Source: Caldifarciminota bacterium (GTDB taxonomy: Bacteria > Hydrothermota > 32-111 > QNBC01). From it: DNA of 12,807 nt. The notes under the pieces are model-generated. The model had not been told where the DNA came from. It saw nothing but the letters and a program-made list of their open reading frames with translations, and did not search any database. The stretch lies in contig WFRF01000090.1 in NCBI GenBank assembly GCA_015486655.1, positions 1 to 12,807 of the forward strand, written 5' to 3'. Each line of letters starts with the position of its first letter. Positions within the stretch are counted from its first letter, which is position 1. Positions 7,650 to 12,807 of this stretch are shown in pieces. Made by a program: the position numbers and the translations under genes.

Positions 7650-8964
7650 CCGTTTCTACCTTTTTATTGCTCACACCGAGCTTGACTTTAAGGTCGGCTT
7701 TTAATTCCTTTTTAAAGTAACCGCGTGAAGAATACGTAGGTTCAATGGTAATTCGAACCTTATATTCACCGTCGGGGCAGAGCGCTCCTCTGTCGGTTTT
7801 ACCGTCCCACAAAATATTGTTTTTCCCCGGTTTTAACCTTTTGGGTATTATAAAAGACCTCACAACATTATTATCCTTGTCTGATATCTTTACCCGTGCT
7901 ATGGCATAATCCGTTGAAAATACCACGAATGTGATTCCCGGATACTCCTTTGTCAGAATCGGCGGCGAGACATCCTCTATGTCACCGTCAATACCGACCC
8001 AGTAATAAGAAATTCCGTTTCTGTCCACTATAAAGGTCTGCCCGAAGCGTTTCCAAATCGAAATATACTGAGGATAATAAAATTCCTTATCTCCCGTGCC
8101 GAATTTACCGAAATCTCCCACATATTTAAGGTCACCCGTAAATTTTACTATGCGACTGTTCATATTGTCCACAAGGTAAATATTTCTATAATAATCATTG
8201 GCAATATCCACAAAATTACAACTCGAAATATCCGGTGATGGAATGTTGTATTCCCCTACCTTATTGAATTGAAAATCGTATTTTTCTACGCTTTTTCCAT
8301 TGTGGGCGATAACATAAACAACCGAAGGCCCGCTCACCTGCCACATATCCCTTCTTCGAATCGTAGTCAGCGCACCGGGGGCATCAAGCTTAAGCCTCTT
8401 CAGTATTTTCCCCTTATAAGTCACCTTCAAAAGAGTATTGGATAACATATCGGAGACAAATATATAATTTCTATCGCCAAACCCTACTCCGTAAGGAAGG
8501 ACTCCCTTTAAAATTGTTCTGACAAAAACAAGAGAATCGTTTTTGTACTGCAAAAGTATCACTGCGTGTTTCCCCACATCTCCCACAATCACCCTTCCGG
8601 ATGGATCCGCTTTTATTACTACGGGATTTTTAAGCCTGTCATTATATGTAACCAGTTTATTGAATCCTACATTGAATAGTATTCTGCCGTTAATCTGATC
8701 AGCTAAAAATATAGTCAGTTCATCATCGTCATCAATTCCCTTTTTATCCGTAGCTCTTAATTTAACGGCGGCAATGCCGCCTGCCTCAGCAAATGAGATT
8801 GATTTGCCGTAGATCATCTTATAGGTGGAAACATTCGCTTTGTGAATACCCATTGAGTGGCCGTAAGGCGGATAAACAAACATATCGTCATATGTTTCGG
8901 CTGAGACAGATATTGCAATAATAATGAAACTAATTGCTATTGTACAACTTTTTATAAAATTCAT
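7621..8964 (-). CDS. Secreted NHL/beta-propeller protein with C-terminal FlgD-like Ig domain
   Basis: A 447-residue exported protein. Residues 1-22 form a signal peptide with a likely cut after SVSA. Residues about 55-335 carry NHL/six-bladed-propeller repeats, recognisable in KADPSGRVIVGDVGKHAVI (118-136), NYIFVSDMLSNTLLKV (166-181) and NIYLVDNMNSRIVKFTGDL (261-279), the last followed by GDFGKFGTGDKEFYYPQYI. Residues about 345-432 resemble the Ig-like domain of FlgD-type C-termini, with the hallmark NNILWDGKTDRGALCPDGEY (382-401). The tail is short and charged and lacks an obvious sorting signal. NHL propellers usually bind proteins, peptides or glycans; the ligand here is unknown. GAGGT lies shortly before the ATG. 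The gene overlaps the transglycosylase gene by 35 bp and the next gene by 29 bp, so all three are probably made together for the envelope. Confidence 0.82.
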   Translation of the reverse strand: MNFIKSCTIAISFIIIAISVSAETYDDMFVYPPYGHSMGIHKANVSTYKMIYGKSISFAEAGGIAAVKLRATDKKGIDDDDELTIFLADQINGRILFNVGFNKLVTYNDRLKNPVVIKADPSGRVIVGDVGKHAVILLQYKNDSLVFVRTILKGVLPYGVGFGDRNYIFVSDMLSNTLLKVTYKGKILKRLKLDAPGALTTIRRRDMWQVSGPSVVYVIAHNGKSVEKYDFQFNKVGEYNIPSPDISSCNFVDIANDYYRNIYLVDNMNSRIVKFTGDLKYVGDFGKFGTGDKEFYYPQYISIWKRFGQTFIVDRNGISYYWVGIDGDIEDVSPPILTKEYPGITFVVFSTDYAIARVKISDKDNNVVRSFIIPKRLKPGKNNILWDGKTDRGALCPDGEYKVRITIEPTYSSRGYFKKELKADLKVKLGVSNKKVETDERYGKNWF

Positions 8965-10960
8965 ATGACCTCAATACGTTTTTAACATATTTTTCCGTTT
9001 CCACATAGGGGATATGTTCCACAAAATCGGTAGTGTCACTTACATTCGCGGGAAAACTACCACCGTTATAATGAGCTATAACAGGGGGGAAGTAACCGTC
9101 ATATTTCTTTTTTAATAAAGATATGTAATACGCTCCCGCATCTATATTATAATCAGGTTCAAAGTACTTTGATTTCTCATATCTCTTCAAATGTCTGAAT
9201 GTCGAAGGCATAACCTGCATTAATCCTCTTGCTCCTACCCTTGAGCGTGCGCGCTTTTGAAACCAACTTTCTTCCCTTATTATAGCATATATAAGCGATT
9301 CATCAATGCCGTATTTTACAGATGCTTTTTTAACCAACGATTCATATCCTCGGGGAAACAGGAAATAGTACAATGAATCATTAACGGCTTTTCCGGTTTT
9401 TAAACAGTACTTCAAATACCTGTTTGCCCAATTGATTGATAAAGGGTAATTCCCCGTTTCCCATGCATATTTTGCCAACTGCAAATAAAACCGGTCACTT
9501 CGGGAATGCCTAATTATTTCTTTTACCTCCCTGCCGTACCCCAAAATAACACCTGTTTTTAAAGGATAAAGCAAACTGTCAACTTCTACGGGTTGGAAAT
9601 TATTTAGAACGGAACTGTCCGATTCAATGGTATAATAGTCTACGGGAAATTTGCTCTTCATGTATTCCTTGTAATAAACTGTTAATCCCCTATTATTTGT
9701 ATCCTCTGCCATCTTTACCAGAACATATGCCATTTTAGGGGTAAGGTTGTCAATTCTGGATATAAATTGGTTTATAATGTCCTGAAACAAATTAACATCC
9801 CCGGTTTTATATACAGCGTACATAGCACGCTCGGTAAAATAAGAAGGGACGTCATACTCAAGCGCCTTTTTGTAGTAGAATAATTTGTTTTCATACATCT
9901 GGGCAAGACGGTAATAACTCTCTCCGACATACTTATCATCATTGTGACATTGCTCTATGTAATACTTCAGAAATCTCTTGGATTTTTCAAACTTATTCAA
10001 TTTATAATAGGAAAGTCCTATAAAAAACGATGCTTCACCGTTTTTATTTTTTCGTTTGTGCCACAATAATCTTATTGTTCTTCCGTATCGTCTCAAGTGA
10101 TAGTAACAAATAGCTCTCAACGTATTAGTTTTTGATGAATGACGTGAAAGCGGACGCAGAATGGAAAGAGCGCTCCTGTACCAGCCGGAATTTATGAAAA
10201 CTTCCGCCGCGATATATCGTAATTTACCGTGAATCTTTCTCCTTTTTTTTAGCATTTTAACGGATTTAAGGGCATATTTTGAAGTTGGGAACACACTTAA
10301 GATTCTTTTATAATAATAGTATGCACGGCTTTTATCCCCGGTTAAATAATAATCTGTTGCAAGACTATATAAATTTGCAGCTCCTCTGAAATGCATAATT
10401 TTTTTTCTTATCCCGATAGCTTTGCGATACATCGATACCTGCTCGTATATATACGCCCTTGTATCGTAATTGAATTTTTTTATTTCATTATCAAAATGAC
10501 TGTTATTTTTTCCTCTTGCAATGAGAGAATATACCGTATAAAAAGACGTATCCGGGAGAATGCCGATGTATCGTACAATAGAATCCCTGTTGTTATGCCT
10601 CATAAAATAGAACAATTTAACAAGTGAATCATTTTGGGAATCGGCATATTCCAATATCAAAGAATCGTTACCGGTTTTATTGAAAACCCTTAAAATATCA
10701 TAAATCATTGAACTGTCGGATTGTTTTTCTATGGTTTTTGCGTAATACAAAGCAGAATCCATATTATCGATATTTTCATAGTATCTCATTTTAATGTAAT
10801 TTATATATTTAAACGGAATATTACTGTTACTGCCTATATACGAAAAAGCGCCTCCCCAGTCGCACTTGGCGATATAGTCGGATAATTCTTTCGGTTTCGA
10901 CCCTATATATCCCCCGCTGTAAAGAAAAATGAGGGGTATCAATAACAGTATTCTCTTCAT
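8930..10960 (-). CDS. Slt70-like lytic transglycosylase with long helical-repeat region
   Basis: This enzyme is expected to cleave the MurNAc-GlcNAc bond of peptidoglycan in the periplasm, forming 1,6-anhydro ends. The 676-residue protein has a signal peptide (1 to about 18, RILLLIPLIFLYSGG; no lipobox cysteine). A long tetratricopeptide-like alpha-superhelix follows (about 25-535, e.g. AANLYSLATDYYLTGDKSRA and SFFIGLSYYKLNKFEKSKRF). A C-terminal SLT domain spans about 545-665. The catalytic glutamate is E564 in IIREESWF, with VGARGLMQVMPST directly after and YVETEKYVKNVL near the end. The usual AYNAG motif is HYNGG here. Slt70 of E. coli is similar in plan (about 645 residues). The ATG overlaps the stop of the response regulator gene as ATGA and no clear Shine-Dalgarno is seen, pointing to translational coupling to the regulator. 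The downstream NHL gene starts inside it. Confidence 0.93.
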   Translation of the reverse strand: MKRILLLIPLIFLYSGGYIGSKPKELSDYIAKCDWGGAFSYIGSNSNIPFKYINYIKMRYYENIDNMDSALYYAKTIEKQSDSSMIYDILRVFNKTGNDSLILEYADSQNDSLVKLFYFMRHNNRDSIVRYIGILPDTSFYTVYSLIARGKNNSHFDNEIKKFNYDTRAYIYEQVSMYRKAIGIRKKIMHFRGAANLYSLATDYYLTGDKSRAYYYYKRILSVFPTSKYALKSVKMLKKRRKIHGKLRYIAAEVFINSGWYRSALSILRPLSRHSSKTNTLRAICYYHLRRYGRTIRLLWHKRKNKNGEASFFIGLSYYKLNKFEKSKRFLKYYIEQCHNDDKYVGESYYRLAQMYENKLFYYKKALEYDVPSYFTERAMYAVYKTGDVNLFQDIINQFISRIDNLTPKMAYVLVKMAEDTNNRGLTVYYKEYMKSKFPVDYYTIESDSSVLNNFQPVEVDSLLYPLKTGVILGYGREVKEIIRHSRSDRFYLQLAKYAWETGNYPLSINWANRYLKYCLKTGKAVNDSLYYFLFPRGYESLVKKASVKYGIDESLIYAIIREESWFQKRARSRVGARGLMQVMPSTFRHLKRYEKSKYFEPDYNIDAGAYYISLLKKKYDGYFPPVIAHYNGGSFPANVSDTTDFVEHIPYVETEKYVKNVLRSYEFYKKLYNSN

Positions 10961-12237
10961 TTCAAATCTTTTATTCTCTTGGAAAGCGTATTTCTATGAA
11001 CCCCCAGAATAGACGCCGCTTTATTTATATTCCCGCCTGTAAATTTCATTACCCTTCTTATATACTGATCCTCAACTTCCTTCAGCGATAGAAATCCCTT
11101 CTCTGCCTCTTTAAGCTGCTCAACAGGAAGAATAAAGTAACGTCTGACATAATTCAATAGTTCCCTTGCATTTCCTCTCCATTCTTTTTTCAAAAGTGCA
11201 TTATAAAATCCTTCATTCACACTGTTAAACCTGTCAGAGAATTCTTTCTTTATAAAATATTTGGCAAGTGCAATTATATCTTCAGGTCTTTCCCTTAACG
11301 GAGGAATTTCTATTCTTATAACATTCAACCTGTAATACAAATCCTCTCTGAAATTATTGTTCTCAATCTCCTTTTCAATATTCCTGTTTGTAGCCGCAAT
11401 AATCCTCGTATCAATTGCTATCTCGTTGTTCCCCCCGATTCTTGCAATTTTACCCGTCTCAATGGCCCTTAGTATTTTGGATTGCACATCAACCGGCATC
11501 TCTCCTATTTCATCGAGGAAAAGTGTTCCTCCGGAAGCTTCTTCGAATTTCCCTCTCCTTCTTGATGTGCTCCCTGTATATGCCCCCCTCTCACTACCGA
11601 ACAGCTCTGCCTCCACCAATTCCTTTGGTAATGCGGCACTGTTAACGGCAATAAAGGGAGATTTACTACGATTGCTCAATTTATGAATGGCCTGTGCCGC
11701 CACTTCTTTCCCTACACCTGTCTCTCCCGTTATCAAAACGGGATAATTGGTTTCAGCAGCACGTTTAATTAAATCGACAATATGTTTTGAAGAATTACTC
11801 TCGGCAATAAAAATATCATTTTCAATAATATTATCGAGTTTTTTATTCAACTTATTAAAATCATCTTTCAAGTTTATAGATTCCTTTATATTATTTACCT
11901 TTATAAGCAACTCATCCAAATTCACCGGTTTGGTTATATAATCATATGCTCCCATTTTCATGGCTTTTACTGCATTTTCAATTGAACCGTATGCCGTAAC
12001 CATTATAAAATAGATCTCTTTCCCGGTGTAATCCTTGACAATCTTCAACACATCAAACCCATCCTTTTCTCCCAATCGCATATCCGAAATAACTATGTCC
12101 GGGGCATTACCTTTATCCAACAGAGTTTTAATTTCATTAAAACCGTTTAAAGCTAAAGCTTTATACCCTTTCTCATTAAAATATCCGGCAAGAAGTTCCC
12201 TTTGATTTTTTTCGTCATCTACAACAAAAATTTTCAT
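10957..12237 (-). CDS. NtrC/AtoC-type sigma54-dependent response regulator
   Basis: A 426-residue cytoplasmic regulator with three domains. The receiver (1 to about 120) has acidic pocket D7/D8/E9, phospho-acceptor D52 in VISDMRLG, T81 and K103 (YITKPV). The AAA+ domain (about 142-370) has Walker A GETGVGKE (171-178), Walker B LFLDE, AATNRN, arginine-finger region FREDLYYRLNV and WRGNAREL. The Fis-type helix-turn-helix (about 385-426) has GGNINKAASILGVHRNTLSKR. The sigma54-contact loop reads GAYTGS (218-223) instead of GAFTGA. I chose ATG at 12237. An in-frame TTG at 12243 would add two residues but overlaps the predicted -10 box. No histidine kinase gene is in the window. It is the first gene of an operon with the transglycosylase, NHL and barrel-like genes, so it may govern envelope genes, including its own operon; that is inference. 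Confidence 0.94.
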   Translation of the reverse strand: MKIFVVDDEKNQRELLAGYFNEKGYKALALNGFNEIKTLLDKGNAPDIVISDMRLGEKDGFDVLKIVKDYTGKEIYFIMVTAYGSIENAVKAMKMGAYDYITKPVNLDELLIKVNNIKESINLKDDFNKLNKKLDNIIENDIFIAESNSSKHIVDLIKRAAETNYPVLITGETGVGKEVAAQAIHKLSNRSKSPFIAVNSAALPKELVEAELFGSERGAYTGSTSRRRGKFEEASGGTLFLDEIGEMPVDVQSKILRAIETGKIARIGGNNEIAIDTRIIAATNRNIEKEIENNNFREDLYYRLNVIRIEIPPLRERPEDIIALAKYFIKKEFSDRFNSVNEGFYNALLKKEWRGNARELLNYVRRYFILPVEQLKEAEKGFLSLKEVEDQYIRRVMKFTGGNINKAASILGVHRNTLSKRIKDLK

Positions 12238-12242
12238 ACACA

Positions 12243-12271
12243 ATAATACATTAGCGGGTTTAATGCGTCAA
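12243..12271 (-). promoter_or_regulatory. Putative sigma70-type promoter of the response regulator operon, leaderless geometry
   Basis: On the minus strand TTGACG (12271-12266) is followed after 17 bases by TATTAT (12248-12243). The ATG at 12237 lies five bases beyond the -10, so transcription would begin at or within one base of the start codon. No Shine-Dalgarno is visible. It resembles a housekeeping rather than a sigma54 promoter (no GG/GC pair at -24/-12). Confidence 0.62.
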
Positions 12272-12417
12272 GTTATAATTATATAAAAGTATAAAATGAT
12301 ATTAGATATTATTATTTCTGCTAATAAAACAGGCATTTCAGAATAAAAAAGATATTAAATATAAATTGGCCTTTCACCTGTCTAATGTTAAATTCATTAT
12401 TTTATATACCTATGAAG

Positions 12418-12498
12418 ACCGACTTAATGCTTTTATTTATTCTTTGAATATTCCCTATTATTTTAATAGGAATTAAATCAGCGCATTTGTTAGTCGGT
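12418..12498. repeat. Nested imperfect inverted repeat
   Basis: Outer arms ACCGACTTAATGC (12418-12430) and GCATTTGTTAGTCGGT (12483-12498) pair over AGTCGGT/ACCGACT and GCATT/AATGC with a small bulge. Nested inside is a second stem of ten pairs, ATTCCCTATTA (12450-12460) against TAATAGGAAT (12464-12473), with one bulged C and a three-base loop. The layout could be a structured RNA or a small palindromic element. No T-run follows, so a simple terminator is unlikely. Confidence 0.5.
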
Positions 12499-12510
12499 AA
12501 ACATATGATA

Positions 12511-12553
12511 CAATGGTAAGTGGTATAGACATATTTACCACTTTCATACATTG
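12511..12553. repeat. Interrupted inverted repeat
   Basis: AAGTGGTA (12518-12525) and TACCACTT (12536-12543) are a perfect 8-bp inverted repeat around a 10-base loop. Outside it CAATG (12511-12515) and CATTG (12549-12553) pair as well. Function unknown. Confidence 0.45.
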
Positions 12554-12609
12554 AAATTGACAGAAATATAAAATGAGAACACTGTAAATGTGATTGTTTA
12601 TAATCGGTC

Positions 12610-12662
12610 ATTCCGGACTTGATCCGGAATCTCACTCTGATGCTGAACCAAGTTCAGCATTA
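12610..12662. repeat. Twin perfect hairpins, dispersed-repeat-like element
   Basis: Two perfect hairpins stand side by side. ATTCCGGA/TCCGGAAT (12610-12630, 5-base loop) is followed after nine bases by ATGCTGAAC/GTTCAGCAT (12640-12660, 3-base loop; extendable by one wobble and one T-A pair to 12638-12662). The phrase CATTCCGGACTTGATCCGG is, from general memory, of a kind found as dispersed intergenic palindromes in many bacterial genomes. Multiple copies in this genome are expected but cannot be shown from one window. Confidence 0.65.
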
Positions 12663-12674
12663 CATTTATCAATT

Positions 12675-12728
12675 CCCCTATGTAGAGAGGTACTGCAAAG
12701 CAGGGGGGTGTTTAATGAGCCATAGGGG
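12675..12728. repeat. Inverted repeat CCCCTATG / CATAGGGG
   Basis: A perfect 8-bp inverted repeat (12675-12682 and 12721-12728) encloses 38 bases that include the G-run AGGGGGG (12702-12708). It is GC-richer than its flanks and directly follows the twin hairpins, suggesting a further or composite dispersed element of MITE type. This is inference from form only. Confidence 0.45.
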
Positions 12729-12807
12729 CTTCCATTTATTTTACACTTATTATTTCTAATTTGTTACTTGTTACGCAATTACATTTTGCAGCATAGTTCT
12801 TTAAATA

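Larger units (their letters stand above)
12244..12807. other. Non-coding stretch at right edge, rich in inverted repeats
   Basis: I see no convincing gene in these 564 bases. The part next to the regulator (to about 12417) holds only the promoter and plain AT-rich sequence. From 12418 to 12728 five separate dyads follow one another, listed individually. The last about 80 bases show nothing I can name. A 77-codon minus-strand frame (12402-12635) crosses several of these dyads and has no family resemblance, so I do not call it a gene. Confidence 0.7.

Noticed and set aside
11255..11272. TGGCA...GCAATT resembling a sigma54 -24/-12 promoter
   Set aside because: The GG and GC elements are not at the required spacing, and it lies inside the regulator gene with no plus-strand gene downstream.
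11357..11686. 109-codon plus-strand frame opposite the regulator's AAA+ domain
   Set aside because: It is antisense to a highly conserved domain and shows no recognisable protein features.
12241..12243. TTG as start codon of the response regulator
   Set aside because: It would add only two residues (M-C) before the standard MKIFVVDDE opening and shares a base with the predicted -10 box. ATG at 12237 fits better.
12450..12473. Inner stem as a rho-independent terminator
   Set aside because: The stem is AT-rich with a bulge, no T-run follows on either strand and no gene ends nearby.
12557..12588. Plus-strand TTGACA with TGTAAA as a promoter
   Set aside because: The spacer is 20 bases, the -10 is poor and no gene follows within the window.
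12402..12635. 77-codon minus-strand reading frame beginning MRFRIKSGMTD
   Set aside because: Its first codons are simply the translated palindrome at 12610-12630, and the rest crosses further inverted repeats. There is no ribosome binding site or family resemblance.
1..12807. CRISPR array, tRNA, rRNA, transposase or integrase
   Set aside because: I looked on both strands and saw no regularly spaced direct repeats, cloverleaf-like tRNA sequence, rRNA motifs or recombinase motifs.

Overview
This window looks like a piece of chromosome from an AT-rich, Gram-negative-type bacterium. An outer membrane is inferred from a signal-peptide-bearing beta-barrel-like protein and from a periplasmic Slt70-type lytic transglycosylase. 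The NHL-propeller plus FlgD-like Ig architecture is, from general knowledge, common in FCB-type and related candidate phyla (Fibrobacterota, Cloacimonadota, WOR-3 and similar). That placement is a guess; nothing in the window fixes the phylum.

Layout. (1) Positions 1-5534 on the minus strand hold a tight operon read in the order pyk (pyruvate kinase), a DUF502 membrane protein, a soluble CorC-type CBS protein and dnaE (DNA polymerase III alpha, cut by the left edge). All three junctions overlap (4, 26 and 11 bp). (2) Positions 5535-5706 are a divergent intergenic region with a promoter for each side and an AT-rich palindrome between them. (3) Positions 5707-6474 on the plus strand encode a stand-alone YvlB/LiaX-like DUF4097 protein. 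Its stop codon overlaps the convergent next gene by 4 bp. (4) Positions 6471-12237 on the minus strand hold a second overlapping operon, read as an NtrC-type sigma54 response regulator, a lytic transglycosylase with a long helical-repeat region, a secreted NHL/FlgD-Ig protein and a beta-barrel-like exported protein (overlaps 4, 35 and 29 bp). (5) Positions 12244-12807 have no convincing gene and carry a run of inverted repeats.

How the genes may work together. The second operon looks like a self-contained envelope module: a regulator, a peptidoglycan-cutting enzyme, a secreted propeller protein and an outer-membrane-like protein, translationally linked. No histidine kinase is in the window. 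I do not recognise this four-gene set as a named system, and it is the best candidate here for something undescribed. The first operon mixes glycolysis, membrane or ion-related proteins and the replicative polymerase.

The most striking sequence-level signal is that the -10 boxes of both minus-strand operons sit 5-6 bases from the first ATG with no evident Shine-Dalgarno, suggesting leaderless mRNAs. The single plus-strand gene instead has a conventional leader with a strong AAGGAGG.
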